Positions 1 through 8,623 are shown, numbered from the stretch's first letter. The stretch is DNA of 64,000 nucleotides from Acidimicrobiia bacterium (GCA_041393965.1 JAWKJB010000003.1:310001-374000), one strand, 5' to 3'. Program-made: numbers and translations. The notes: a model not told the origin generated them from the letters alone.

Positions 1-1035
1 GACGGCAAGGAAGCCGAGTTGGGCGAGTTGCGTCGGCTGGCGTCGGCACCGGACCTGTGGAACGACAAGGACCGAGCCCGCGAGGTGACCCGAAAGCTCG
101 CACGATTCGAACGAATCATCGGCCATGTCACCGATCTGGATCGCTCGGTCGAAGATCTCAGCGTCCTCCTCGAACTCGCAGTCGACGAGGAGGACGCCGG
201 AGCTCTCGCTGAGGTCGAACAGGAACTCGACGGCCTCGGCAAGGAGGTCGCGACCCTTGAGCGTGAATCGCTGTTCTTTGGCGAGTACGACGATCGTCCC
301 GCCATCGTGTCGATCTCCGCCGGTGCCGGTGGCGTCGATGCCCAGGACTGGGCCGACATGCTCGTTCGGATGTATCACCGGTACCTCGAACGATCGTCGT
401 TCAGCTTCGTGGTCGATGAATACCAGGAAGGGGAGGAGGCAGGGATCAAGTCGGTCACCCTCACGATCACCGGCGACAACGCATATGGCACCTTCGAATC
501 CGAACGAGGGACGCACCGGCTCGTGCGGATCAGCCCGTTCGACTCCCAGGCACGGCGCCACACGGCGTTCGCCGGTGTCGATGTGATCCCGGAAGTCGAA
601 GTCGAGGACCTCGAAATCGATCCGGAGGATCTCCGTATCGACACCTACCGGGCTTCTGGCGCTGGTGGCCAGCATGTCAACAAGACGGATTCGGCGGTTC
701 GGATCACCCATCTTCCAACGGGTGTGGTGGTGTCGTGCCAGGCCGAACGGTCCCAGATGCAGAACAAGGCGAGAGCGATGCAGCTTCTCGCTGCGAGGCT
801 TGCGGAGCGGGCGCGTGAGGAGCAAGCCGAGACAGTCGCTTCGATCCGCGGGGAGCAGCACGAAGCGGGATGGGGGAGACAGATCCGCTCCTATGTGCTC
901 CAGCCCTACCAGATGGTGAAGGACCTCAGAACGAACTTCGAAGTGGGCGATGTCCAAGGGGTGCTCGACGGTGACATCGATGGACTGATCGATTCCTATC
1001 TCCAATGGCGTCGGGCCGAACAGTACGAGGCGTAG
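1..1035 (+). CDS. prfB: Peptide chain release factor 2, 5' end missing
   Basis: Class I release factor that recognises UGA/UAA in the ribosomal A site and triggers peptidyl-tRNA hydrolysis. The reading frame is open from base 1, so the N-terminus, including any programmed frameshift site, lies outside the window. The anticodon-like tripeptide SPF (in RISPFDSQ) identifies RF2 rather than RF1, and the GGQ catalytic motif is seen in SGAGGQHVNKTDSAVR. About 344 codons are visible, so only a short N-terminal piece is lost. It is followed by a strong hairpin and a heptamer repeat array, then ftsE, a common actinobacterial order. Confidence 0.96.
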   Translation, partial: DGKEAELGELRRLASAPDLWNDKDRAREVTRKLARFERIIGHVTDLDRSVEDLSVLLELAVDEEDAGALAEVEQELDGLGKEVATLERESLFFGEYDDRPAIVSISAGAGGVDAQDWADMLVRMYHRYLERSSFSFVVDEYQEGEEAGIKSVTLTITGDNAYGTFESERGTHRLVRISPFDSQARRHTAFAGVDVIPEVEVEDLEIDPEDLRIDTYRASGAGGQHVNKTDSAVRITHLPTGVVVSCQAERSQMQNKARAMQLLAARLAERAREEQAETVASIRGEQHEAGWGRQIRSYVLQPYQMVKDLRTNFEVGDVQGVLDGDIDGLIDSYLQWRRAEQYEA

Positions 1036-1036
1036 G

Positions 1037-1059
1037 AAGCGCCAGCACGGCTGGCGCTT
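1037..1059 (+). terminator. Hairpin after prfB
   Basis: Perfect 10-bp inverted repeat AAGCGCCAGC / GCTGGCGCTT with a 3-nt loop, starting two bases after the prfB stop. There is no clear U-tract, so it may be a U-less terminator or an mRNA 3' stabiliser. Confidence 0.6.
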
Positions 1060-1073
1060 CAGTTCACTTCACA

Positions 1074-1164
1074 GTTCACAGTTGACTGTTCACTGTTGAC
1101 GGTTCACTGTCGACTGTTGTCTGTTGTCTGTTGTCTGTTGTCTGTTGTCTGTTGACTGTTGATG
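1074..1164. repeat. Heptanucleotide tandem array 1 (13 units)
   Basis: Thirteen consecutive 7-bp units of the GTTNNCT type in unbroken phase: gttcaca, gttgact, gttcact, gttgacg, gttcact, gtcgact, five identical gttgtct, gttgact, gttgatg. Degenerate units extend back to about 1060. It fills the gap between the prfB hairpin and the ftsE upstream region. The same unit family recurs in inverse orientation at the rodA/tdk junction. Confidence 0.85.
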
Positions 1165-1252
1165 CAATACCTCGCGTTGTTGGGATGCACCGCTACCCTC
1201 GCCGGTGGCTGCGGAATGGGCCACACGCGTACAGCCATCCCCGAGTTTCTTC

Positions 1253-2152
1253 ATGATCAAACTTGACAATGTCACCAAGGTGTACCCCGGCGGCACCGTC
1301 GCGGTCAAAGACGCTTCATTCGAGGTGCTCAAGGGCGAGTTCGTCTTTCTCGTCGGAGCGTCCGGATCCGGGAAGTCCACCCTGATTCGACTGATCATGC
1401 GAGAGGAACGCCCGACCAACGGCGACCTCTGGGTCGCGGGAAAGCACGCGTCCGACCTTCCGAATTGGAAGGTGCCCCACCTGCGTCGCTCGATCGGAAC
1501 GGTCTTTCAGGACTTCAAGCTCCTCCGGAACAAGACGGTGTACGAGAATGTGGCGTTCGCGATGGAGGTCACCGGCAAGCATCGTTCGGTGATCCGCAAC
1601 CAGGTCCCCCAGGTACTCAAGTTGGTCGGCCTCTCGTCGAAGACGGATCGCCTACCCCGACAGCTCTCCGGCGGTGAGCAGCAGCGAGTCGCCATCGCTC
1701 GCGCGTTCGTCAACCGGCCACTGATTCTGCTCGCCGACGAGCCGACAGGGAACCTCGACCCCGCAACATCTGTTGGCATCATGCGGATCCTTGATCGCAT
1801 CAACCGAACCGGCACGACGGTCGTGATGGCGACGCACGACCACGCCATCGTCGATGCGATGCGCCGGCGTGTGATCGAGATCGATCGGGGAAGGATCAGC
1901 AGAGACGAGTCACGAGGCATCTACGAGACCGCCGTCCAGTCGACGGTGCCGATGACCACGGAAGTCGAGGCCGAGATACCTGTCGATATGTCTGGGCCCG
2001 TCGATGAGGATCCGGTTGTCTTCACGATGGACGACGAGATGCCGCTCGGTGGGCCCGCCGACGATGGGCTTCCCGAGGGGGAGATCGTTGCCGCCGTGGA
2101 ACCCGACTCCGCCGAAAGCGTCTCCGACGACGATGCGAGGGACTCTGCGTGA
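1253..2152 (+). CDS. ftsE: Cell division ATP-binding protein FtsE
   Basis: ATPase of the FtsEX complex, which transmits divisome signals across the membrane to periplasmic/septal peptidoglycan hydrolases. Walker A GASGSGKST, signature LSGGEQQR and Walker B ILLADEPTG are visible. The ATG at 1253 begins MIKLDNVTKVYPGG, the usual FtsE start. At 299 residues it is about 70 longer than E. coli FtsE; the extra C-terminal part (roughly residues 230-299) is very acidic and low in complexity. GTGA overlap with ftsX indicates translational coupling. Confidence 0.95.
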   Translation: MIKLDNVTKVYPGGTVAVKDASFEVLKGEFVFLVGASGSGKSTLIRLIMREERPTNGDLWVAGKHASDLPNWKVPHLRRSIGTVFQDFKLLRNKTVYENVAFAMEVTGKHRSVIRNQVPQVLKLVGLSSKTDRLPRQLSGGEQQRVAIARAFVNRPLILLADEPTGNLDPATSVGIMRILDRINRTGTTVVMATHDHAIVDAMRRRVIEIDRGRISRDESRGIYETAVQSTVPMTTEVEAEIPVDMSGPVDEDPVVFTMDDEMPLGGPADDGLPEGEIVAAVEPDSAESVSDDDARDSA

Positions 2153-3039
2153 CCCGGATCGGCTACATGTTCAAGGAGGCGATCTCCAACCTCGGGCGGA
2201 ACGCGCTCGTGGTCCTCGGCGCCGTCCTTGCCGTTTTCATCTCGCTGACGCTGACCTTCGGGACCCTTGTCTTTGGCGAGGTCGTCCGCGTCAACACCCT
2301 GCGTTGGGCTGAGGATGTCCGCGTCATCGCGTTTCTCCAAGACGACATGACCGCCCAGGACACGGCCGCCCTGCAAGCCGAGGTGGCCACATGGCCACAG
2401 GTTGCCGATGTGTTCTATGTGTCGAAAGCCGACGCCTTCGACGAAGCACAGATCCTGTTCGCGAACAACGAAGCGATGTTGTCCGTCCTCGAGCAGAATC
2501 CGGATCTCCTCCCGGCATCGCTTCGGGTGCAGCCGACCGATCCCGACGACTACGACATCCTCGTCACCCGCCTTGGATCGACGCCGGGAGTCGACAAGGT
2601 CCAGAGCGCCGATGCTGCCATCGACGCGATGATCGCCCTGCGAGATGGACTCCAGCTGATGTTCTGGATTCTCGCTGTTGCGCTCGGAGCTGCCGCGGTG
2701 GCGTTGATTGCGAACACAATCCATATGGCGATCTACGCGCGGCGCGACGAGATCGAGATCATGCAGCTCGTCGGCGCGAGCAACTGGTTCGTCCGAACCC
2801 CATTCCTCATCGAGGGAGCGCTCGAAGGGTTCTTCGGTGGGGCGCTGGCGGTTGCTTTCGTCGTCACCGCACAACAGTTGGCGGTTGACCGTCTCCAGGA
2901 TCTGCCCGATTGGATCAATCTGGCGATCGACAACGACTTCCTCCTCAAGCAGGGTGTGCTGGTCCTGCTGTTTGGTGTAGCTGCCGGCCTCGTCGGCAGC
3001 TCCTTGAGCCTTGCAGTCCACCGCACCCTGCGTTCATGA
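2149..3039 (+). CDS. ftsX: Cell division protein FtsX
   Basis: Membrane partner of FtsE. It has the FtsX layout: a TM segment near residues 18-42, an extracellular domain to about 165, then three TM segments near 172-198, 225-245 and 268-288. The GTG start overlaps the ftsE stop. The gene end overlaps the ATG of the next gene (ATGA), so FtsE, FtsX and the putative hydrolase activator are one translationally coupled operon. 296 residues is a normal length. Confidence 0.94.
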   Translation: MTRIGYMFKEAISNLGRNALVVLGAVLAVFISLTLTFGTLVFGEVVRVNTLRWAEDVRVIAFLQDDMTAQDTAALQAEVATWPQVADVFYVSKADAFDEAQILFANNEAMLSVLEQNPDLLPASLRVQPTDPDDYDILVTRLGSTPGVDKVQSADAAIDAMIALRDGLQLMFWILAVALGAAAVALIANTIHMAIYARRDEIEIMQLVGASNWFVRTPFLIEGALEGFFGGALAVAFVVTAQQLAVDRLQDLPDWINLAIDNDFLLKQGVLVLLFGVAAGLVGSSLSLAVHRTLRS

Positions 3040-4223
3040 TTCGCCGCGCCCTTCTCGTCACCGTTGCTGTTTCCCTCCTGATCGGTGCTGCGCCTGCCAC
3101 CGCAGGTGATCTCGACGATGATCTCGCAGCGGTGCGGGCACGAATCACATCGTTGCGTTCGCAGCTGTCGGATCAACAGGGGGTTCGGACGCCGATCGTT
3201 GAAGAGGTCCTCGCGGCCCAGACGCTTGTCGATTCCGCAGCAGCAGATCTGGCCACTGCAACAACCGCGTACAACGACGCCGTCACCGCGGAGGCGGCAG
3301 CACGCACGCGGCTGGATGTCGTTCGCGAGGAGCTTGCGGTGCGGTTTGCGCACCTCGCCGCGCTGCGATCCGATGTCGACGCGGCGCGGACGGAGGCCAA
3401 GGCGTGGGCTCGCGAGGCGTACACAAGGGGTGGCATGGCCGAACCTGCCATCGCCTTTTCGGTGCCTGCGCTCGCCGACATCGCGGTCGGGGTCGCCTAT
3501 CTCGATGTTCTGACCGGTGTCTCGTCCGATGCCGCCGATCGATTCCAGCTTCTCGTCGACGCCGAGGCGATCGAGGAGGCCAAGGTCAAGGCCGTCGAGG
3601 CCGAACTCGAGCACCAGATCGCGGCCCTGGAACTGTCCCAGTCCGACCTCGCGACGGCGATCTCTGCCCTTGATGCCCATCGAGCCACCCTTCAGACGGC
3701 TGCCGACGCGCAGCAGGCGCGTCTCGATGAGATCGACGCAAGGATTGACGAGTTCGAATCGGAGATCTCGGCGCTCGCCCGTGAGGAGTCCTCCATCAAG
3801 GCCGCGATCTACGCGGCGTCACATCCGACGCCGAGTTCGTCTGGGGCTCTCATCCGGCCGGTGCCGGGCGCCATCTCCTCGGGGTTCGGCAAGAGGGTGC
3901 ATCCCATCACCGGAGGCATCAAGATGCACAACGGTGTCGATATGAACGCCCACCACGGCGATCCCATCCGCGCAGCGGGGGATGGTGTGGTGATCCTGTC
4001 GGGCGTCAAGGGCGGCTACGGCAACACGGTGATGATCGACCACGGGGGTGGGATGGTGACGCTCTACGCGCATCAGTCCAAGCTTGGTGTGTCGGTCGGC
4101 CAGCATGTCTCACAGGGGCAGGTGATCGGGTGGGTGGGCTCGACCGGTCAATCGACCGGTCCCCATCTGCACTTCGAGGTCCGGATCAACGGAACACCCA
4201 GAAACCCGGTCAACTACTGGTGA
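3036..4223 (+). CDS. Coiled-coil M23/LytM peptidase, probable FtsEX-controlled murein hydrolase activator
   Basis: Secreted 395-residue protein. A signal peptide (MIRRALLVTVAVSLLIGAA) is followed by a long coiled coil at about residues 25-260 and a C-terminal LytM (peptidase M23) domain at about 285-395. The zinc motifs HNGVD and GPHLHFE are intact, so it could be an active endopeptidase. The architecture is that of EnvC/PcsB-like FtsEX effectors. The ATGA overlap with ftsX strongly suggests it is the FtsEX output here, whereas mycobacteria use the NlpC/P60 protein RipC. The stop codon is followed at once by a heptamer repeat array. Confidence 0.9.
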   Translation: MIRRALLVTVAVSLLIGAAPATAGDLDDDLAAVRARITSLRSQLSDQQGVRTPIVEEVLAAQTLVDSAAADLATATTAYNDAVTAEAAARTRLDVVREELAVRFAHLAALRSDVDAARTEAKAWAREAYTRGGMAEPAIAFSVPALADIAVGVAYLDVLTGVSSDAADRFQLLVDAEAIEEAKVKAVEAELEHQIAALELSQSDLATAISALDAHRATLQTAADAQQARLDEIDARIDEFESEISALAREESSIKAAIYAASHPTPSSSGALIRPVPGAISSGFGKRVHPITGGIKMHNGVDMNAHHGDPIRAAGDGVVILSGVKGGYGNTVMIDHGGGMVTLYAHQSKLGVSVGQHVSQGQVIGWVGSTGQSTGPHLHFEVRINGTPRNPVNYW

Positions 4224-4482
4224 GCAGATAGCAGATATCAGATATCAGATATCAGATATCAGACATGAGATACCAGACATCAGATATCAGACATCTGGCA
4301 TCTGAGATCTGAGATCTGGCATCTGGCATCTGGCATCTGGCATCTGGCATCTGGCATCTGGCATCTGGCTTCTGGCTTCTGGCTTCTGGCTTCTGGCATC
4401 TGGCATCTGGGATCTGAGATCTGAGATCTGGCTTCTGGCATCTGACATCTGGCTTCTGGCATCTGGCATCTGACATCTGGCA
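4224..4482. repeat. Heptanucleotide tandem array 2 (37 units in perfect phase)
   Basis: 259 bp made of exactly 37 contiguous 7-bp units without one indel, beginning on the base after the preceding TGA. The first ten units are of the TCAGATA/TCAGACA type. The remaining 27 are TCTGGCA (13), TCTGGCT (6), TCTGAGA (4), TCTGACA (2), TCTGGGA and related. Variants cluster, including runs of seven TCTGGCA and four TCTGGCT, as expected from local unit duplication. It ends 14 bp before the smpB ATG. Confidence 0.93.
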
Positions 4483-4496
4483 CTAGCCTCCGGGTG

Positions 4497-4952
4497 ATGG
4501 GTGGGCGCAAGGTCGTTGCAACGAATCGTCAGGCGCGGTTCAACTACGAGATTCTCGATACCTTCGAGGCCGGTATGGTCTTGAGGGGCTCGGAGGTCAA
4601 GTCGCTGCGTGCTGGCCAGGCCCAGTTGAAGGACTCCTACGCCGACATCCGCGACGGCGAGGTGTGGCTCGTCGGAGCGCACATCTCTCCGTACAAGTTC
4701 GCGGACAACGGAGGACATGACCCGGAACGCCAACGCAAGTTGCTCTTGCACCGCCGCGAGATCGATCGCCTCTTCGGCCGCATCCGCGAGGAGGGACTGA
4801 CCTTGGTTCCGACCCAGATCTACTTTGCTGAAGGTCGAGCCAAGGTTGAGCTCGCGCTCGGCAAGGGGAAGCGGCGCCATGACAAGCGCAGAACGATCGT
4901 CGAGCGACAACAACAACGGGAGATGGACCGCGCTCGGAGCCACCGACGATAG
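4497..4952 (+). CDS. smpB: SsrA-binding protein SmpB
   Basis: RNA-binding partner of tmRNA in trans-translation, which rescues stalled ribosomes. Typical SmpB segments are present: ATNRQARFNYEI near the N-terminus, GSEVKSLRAGQ, KLLLHRREI and a basic C-terminal tail (KRRHDKRRTIVERQ). ATG 4497 is preferred; an in-frame GTG lies immediately before it at 4494. About 151 residues, normal for the family. The ssrA RNA gene lies 1 kb downstream, beyond a convergent gene. The heptamer array occupies most of the upstream region. Confidence 0.96.
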   Translation: MGGRKVVATNRQARFNYEILDTFEAGMVLRGSEVKSLRAGQAQLKDSYADIRDGEVWLVGAHISPYKFADNGGHDPERQRKLLLHRREIDRLFGRIREEGLTLVPTQIYFAEGRAKVELALGKGKRRHDKRRTIVERQQQREMDRARSHRR

Positions 4953-4969
4953 ACGCCGCAAGCAGCGCG

Positions 4970-5860
4970 CTATGCGCCGATGTTCTCGACCTGCTCGAAG
5001 AGTTCCTCGATATGATCGGTTTGGAGCAGCCCTGGGGCACGGAGGAGGACCTCGCCGCTGCCGCTGGTCACGACCCAGAACGGGAAGGCGGAGACCCCCA
5101 TCTTGGCCGCCATTCGATTCGATGCATCGACCACGATCGGAAACGGGAAGTCACCGTTGTCGAGATACGCGTCAAGCGGATTCCCACGGGATGGATCGAT
5201 GCTCGTCGTCACGGTCACGAGTTCGGTCTCGTACCGTTCTGACGCTTCCGGGTACCAGTCCGAGAGCAGCGGGATCTCCTGTTGGCAGTACGGGCACCAA
5301 TGCGCCCAGACCATCCAGACGCGCCGTGTTCCGTCGGCCGGATCGATCGAAACCGGTTGATCCGTGTAGGCGTCGGTGCCTTCGATTGTGCCCATCGTCA
5401 TGCCGAGGGCTTGATCCGGCGCGTCGCGTTCGAAGCGGGGGAGGTATCCGGCCGGCACGGACGCTGCTGGTGGTTCGATGGTGCTTGCCCCACCGGCCTC
5501 GGCTTGCGGGGCGAGGACGAGCGCTTGCACGCTTGTGCCGAGATCGGCGATGTCCTTCGCAAGTCCATTGATCTCGTCGCCGATCGACTCGACCTGTCCG
5601 GCCAAGGTCTCGTTGAGTGATTCGATTCCTGCTCGGTTCTCGTTGAGGGCGTTGAGCGTGAGGATCTGTGCGGTGATGAGTCCCGCGACGACGAGCGCGG
5701 CGACCGCGATGACTCCGATCATCCACCTGGGGAGTGTGCTCGAACCCGTGTCTCGTACCGAGGCGGCGGCGATGTCTCTTGCAACCGTCCCTTCCTGGGA
5801 GTCAGGGTCGTGCTTGGCTGTGCCGTCGGACGCGTCGGGTTCGCTCGGAGTCTCGTGCAT
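4970..5860 (-). CDS. Membrane-anchored thioredoxin-like (TlpA/AhpC-TSA) protein
   Basis: 296-residue protein with a short hydrophilic N-terminus, one TM segment near residues 45-67 (WMIGVIAVAALVVAGLI), a short coiled region and an extracytoplasmic thioredoxin fold from about 160. The redox motif is WCPYC, inside WAHWCPYCQQEIP. It probably reduces or isomerises disulfides outside the membrane; partners cannot be inferred. It lies convergent to smpB and divergent from ssrA. Confidence 0.8.
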   Translation of the reverse strand: MHETPSEPDASDGTAKHDPDSQEGTVARDIAAASVRDTGSSTLPRWMIGVIAVAALVVAGLITAQILTLNALNENRAGIESLNETLAGQVESIGDEINGLAKDIADLGTSVQALVLAPQAEAGGASTIEPPAASVPAGYLPRFERDAPDQALGMTMGTIEGTDAYTDQPVSIDPADGTRRVWMVWAHWCPYCQQEIPLLSDWYPEASERYETELVTVTTSIDPSRGNPLDAYLDNGDFPFPIVVDASNRMAAKMGVSAFPFWVVTSGSGEVLLRAPGLLQTDHIEELFEQVENIGA

Positions 5861-5975
5861 CGCTCAAGGATATCGGCGCCTCGGGTGACAGTTCCGGGAT
5901 CGAGAACCGTGGAGGCAGGCGTCGGGAAGGGGTATCCTCCGGAATGTGGATGTGCACCAACACATCTCCCGATTC

Positions 5976-6329
5976 GGGGGTGACATGGTTTCGACCGTGA
6001 GCGTTGATGCGTCGGAAGCGAGCCGAGGTTGCCGGAGTCCTCGTAAAAGAGCCGGTATCAACATAAGTGCAGACAACGAAAGTTACGCACTGGCAGCGTA
6101 GATAAACGCTCCTGTCCGACCGGAGGGCTCCCACCTCGCCGGGCCCGGGCATTGCAATGTGGGATGCCCCCACCGGGGTTCCGTGACCGGTGGGGAAAGA
6201 CGATTGCGGATAGGGCATGGGGTTGCTTGCCGGCAGGGTCCCCGTGGTCCGAACGCTCGCTGCTGGCTGCGCTCGGAGATGCCGACGCTGAAATCTTGCG
6301 GGACGGGGGTTCGATTCCCCCCACCTCCA
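5976..6329 (+). ncRNA. ssrA: tmRNA (SsrA)
   Basis: The 5' end GGGGGTG pairs with CACCTCC at 6322-6328 to form the tRNA-like acceptor stem. A T-arm (five G, TTCGATT loop, five C) lies at 6305-6321. The tag reading frame is 6069-6101: resume codon GCA, encoding ADNESYALAA then TAG, ending in the LAA degron recognised by ClpXP. The discriminator A is followed by CCC rather than CCA, so CCA must be added after transcription. smpB is its near neighbour. Confidence 0.95.
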
Positions 6330-6334
6330 CCCAC

Positions 6335-6358
6335 CAAGAGAGCCATCCGGCCCTCTTG
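6335..6358 (+). terminator. Hairpin after ssrA
   Basis: CAAGAG-A-GCC / GGC-C-CTCTTG inverted repeat with ATCC loop directly after the tmRNA acceptor. It is followed by a second GC-rich alternating stretch (gcgtacgcgtgtacgcgcg) at 6359-6378. Confidence 0.65.
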
Positions 6359-6385
6359 CGCGTACGCGTGTACGCGCGTGCAACA

Positions 6386-6970
6386 TCAGGGGGTGAGTCC
6401 CCGAAGGAGTTCATCGACGATGGTGGTGCTCCAGTCGTCGGGGGCTGCATCGAGTCTCCCGGTCATCTTTCGGATGATGACCGGTCCGGTGAGCAGGTCG
6501 ACGACGGTGTCGGTGTCGATATCGGTCCGAACCTCGCCGCGGGACCGAGCAGATTCGACGAGCTGACCGATCGCAGCCCGCCGGGGGCCCACCACGGTGC
6601 GGAAGTACAGCAACCCGATCTCGCTTCGCTTCGCCATCTCTGCGGCGAGCCACGGTAGGAGCTCTCCCGCCCTCGAATCGGACACCAATGACCGCAGCCC
6701 GTCGAGGGCACGGACGAGGTCGGCTCGCAGATTGCCGGTGGCCGCGACGGTCACCTGCGCCGCAATGGTGCCGATCGCGGCAACGATGATCTCATCCTTC
6801 GATGACCAGCGCCGGTAGATCGATGACTTGCTGACGCCGGCTCGGAGTGCGATCGACTCGATCGTGAGCGACGAAGGGCCTTCGTCTGCGAGCAGCGACA
6901 TCGTGGCGTCGATGACCCGACGGTCCACCGACTCGTCGCGCGGTCTACCGGGTGGCGGCGTCGATGTCAT
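6386..6970 (-). CDS. TetR-family transcriptional regulator
   Basis: 194-residue repressor with an N-terminal TetR HTH: SLTIESIALRAGVSKSSIYRRW at residues ~35-56. The C-terminal ligand-binding domain is variable. ATG 6970 overlaps the stop of the upstream efflux gene (ATGA), so the two are co-transcribed. The family usually represses its own operon. A 26-bp palindrome just upstream of the operon's first start codon is the natural operator. Confidence 0.88.
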   Translation of the reverse strand: MTSTPPPGRPRDESVDRRVIDATMSLLADEGPSSLTIESIALRAGVSKSSIYRRWSSKDEIIVAAIGTIAAQVTVAATGNLRADLVRALDGLRSLVSDSRAGELLPWLAAEMAKRSEIGLLYFRTVVGPRRAAIGQLVESARSRGEVRTDIDTDTVVDLLTGPVIIRKMTGRLDAAPDDWSTTIVDELLRGLTP

Positions 6971-8544
6971 GACGGATCGGTGCGAGGGGATGGGCCGTCG
7001 GCGGCAAGGTCGGCTGCTGCGGCACTGCCCTCGATGTTGCGCGGCCTCGCTGGAAGAAACAGGGCCGTCACGACCGCACCGAGAAAGGCGATACCCGCCG
7101 CAACCCACACCGACGCGGCCATGCCGTCGACAAAGGCCCTGCTGGCAGCGTCGATCAGCGGCTCGCCCGCAGGTCCCAGTTCGGCGGCCACGCGGAACGC
7201 GCCCCCGATCGAGTCCTGTGCGATCTGGTCAACCTCCGCCGGAAGCGCGCTGACCGCTGAACCCATCGCCGACGAGTACACCGACGCGAGAATGCTCCCG
7301 AGGATGGCCACGCCGAGGGCACCACCCACCATCCGGGTGGTGTCGTTCATCGCCGATCCGACGCCTGCTTTGGCGAGGGGGAGTGAGCCCATGATCGAGT
7401 CGGTCGCGGGTGCCATCGCCGTTCCCATCCCGATACCCAGGAGGGCGAGTGTGACGGCGACATGCGCGTAGCCCGAGTCGATGGTGGTGGTGGCCAACCA
7501 CGCCATGGAACCGGCCACGACCGCGAGCCCGGAGGTGACGACGATCTTGGTGCCGATGCGTTCGACGATCCGTGCCGAGAGCGGGGCAGCGACGATCATC
7601 GTCGCGATCGGCATCACTCGGATGCCGGCCTCAAGAGGCGAGTAGCCGAGAACGAACTGGAGGTACTGCGTCAACAGGAAGATGGTGCCGAACATGGCGA
7701 AGAACACGAGGGTGATTGCCCCGCTTGCAGCACTGAATCGAGGGTTCTCGAAGAACTCGAGCCGAAGCATCGGATAGGTCGCTCGGTTCTCCCAATACAG
7801 GAAGCCGACGATGAAGACGGCCGATGTGAGGAATCCGGTGACGACGAGTGGGTCCGTCCAGCCGAGACTTGGTGCCTCGATGATCGCGTACACGAGGGTC
7901 CCGAGGCCCGCGATGGATAGAACGGCTCCGAGTGGATCGAGCGGTGTGGCATCGGGGTCCTTGGACTCGGGCACGAGGAAGGAGCCAAGCACGATCGCGA
8001 CACCTGCCACGAACACATTGATCAGGAAGACCGATCCCCACCAGAACTGCTCGAGGAGCCAGCCACCGAGCGCAGGGCCGATGACGATCCCGAGCCCCGC
8101 AACGGCGGCCCATGCCGCGATGGCACGGCCTCGTTCCGTTCCCTTGAAGATGTTGGTGACGATCGACAGCGTCGATGGCATGATCAGGGCGCCGCCGACA
8201 CCCATGACGGCGCGAGTCACGATCAACATGTCTGCGCTCGTGGAGAACGCCGCGAACAGCGACGCCGCACCGAAGATGATGAGGCCGGCGTTGAGGGCGA
8301 GCTTCCGCCCGAACCGGTCCCCGAGCGCCCCCATCGTGAGCAGGATGCCGGCGAACACCAGCACATATGAGTCGACCATCCACTGCAACTGACTCGCCGA
8401 TGCGTCGAGCTCGTGCACGAGGGTGGGAAGGGCGACATTGAGAATGGTGTTGTCGAGTCCGATGATCAGGAGGCTCAGCGACAGCACGCCGAGCGTCAGC
8501 CACCGTCTGCGATGAATGGTTGTTTGGTCCATGGGGTTCCTCAT
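6967..8544 (-). CDS. MFS drug efflux transporter, DHA2 (14-TM EmrB/QacA) family
   Basis: 525 residues, mostly hydrophobic, with the DHA2 hallmarks: LDNTILNVALPTL in TM1 and GALGDRFGRKLAL (motif A) between TM2 and TM3. Proton-driven export of drugs or other amphipathic compounds is likely; the substrate is unknown. It is first gene of a two-gene operon with the TetR regulator. An alternative start lies four codons in (MDQTTIHRR). Confidence 0.88.
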   Translation of the reverse strand: MRNPMDQTTIHRRRWLTLGVLSLSLLIIGLDNTILNVALPTLVHELDASASQLQWMVDSYVLVFAGILLTMGALGDRFGRKLALNAGLIIFGAASLFAAFSTSADMLIVTRAVMGVGGALIMPSTLSIVTNIFKGTERGRAIAAWAAVAGLGIVIGPALGGWLLEQFWWGSVFLINVFVAGVAIVLGSFLVPESKDPDATPLDPLGAVLSIAGLGTLVYAIIEAPSLGWTDPLVVTGFLTSAVFIVGFLYWENRATYPMLRLEFFENPRFSAASGAITLVFFAMFGTIFLLTQYLQFVLGYSPLEAGIRVMPIATMIVAAPLSARIVERIGTKIVVTSGLAVVAGSMAWLATTTIDSGYAHVAVTLALLGIGMGTAMAPATDSIMGSLPLAKAGVGSAMNDTTRMVGGALGVAILGSILASVYSSAMGSAVSALPAEVDQIAQDSIGGAFRVAAELGPAGEPLIDAASRAFVDGMAASVWVAAGIAFLGAVVTALFLPARPRNIEGSAAAADLAADGPSPRTDPS

Positions 8545-8564
8545 CCAGTATTACGATACGGTAC

Positions 8565-8590
8565 GGTTCCGTTTCGGAATAAACGGTACC
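8565..8590. promoter_or_regulatory. Probable TetR operator upstream of the efflux operon
   Basis: Inverted repeat with arms GGTTCCGTTT and AAACGGTACC (9 of 10 positions complementary) around a 6-bp centre CGGAAT. It lies 21 bp upstream of the transporter start. Size and symmetry fit a TetR dimer-pair site. A further partial GGTACGG lies just left. Confidence 0.65.
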
Positions 8591-8623
8591 ACTGGACGGG
8601 GCCAATCATGTTCGGCTCGCAGC

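Noticed and set aside
4224..4482. CRISPR array
   Set aside because: Units are 7 bp and contiguous with no spacers, and no cas genes are in the window.
4252..4961. Minus-strand ORFs with heptapeptide repeats (CQMPDAR type) across the 4224-4482 array
   Set aside because: A 7-bp DNA repeat gives a 7-residue repeat in any open frame; the frames run antisense into smpB with no RBS. The DNA period, not a protein, explains it.
6359..6380. Alternating GCGTACGCGTGTACGCGCG as a replication or partition site
   Set aside because: Single short occurrence next to a terminator hairpin; no companions such as DnaA boxes or parS-like sequences nearby.
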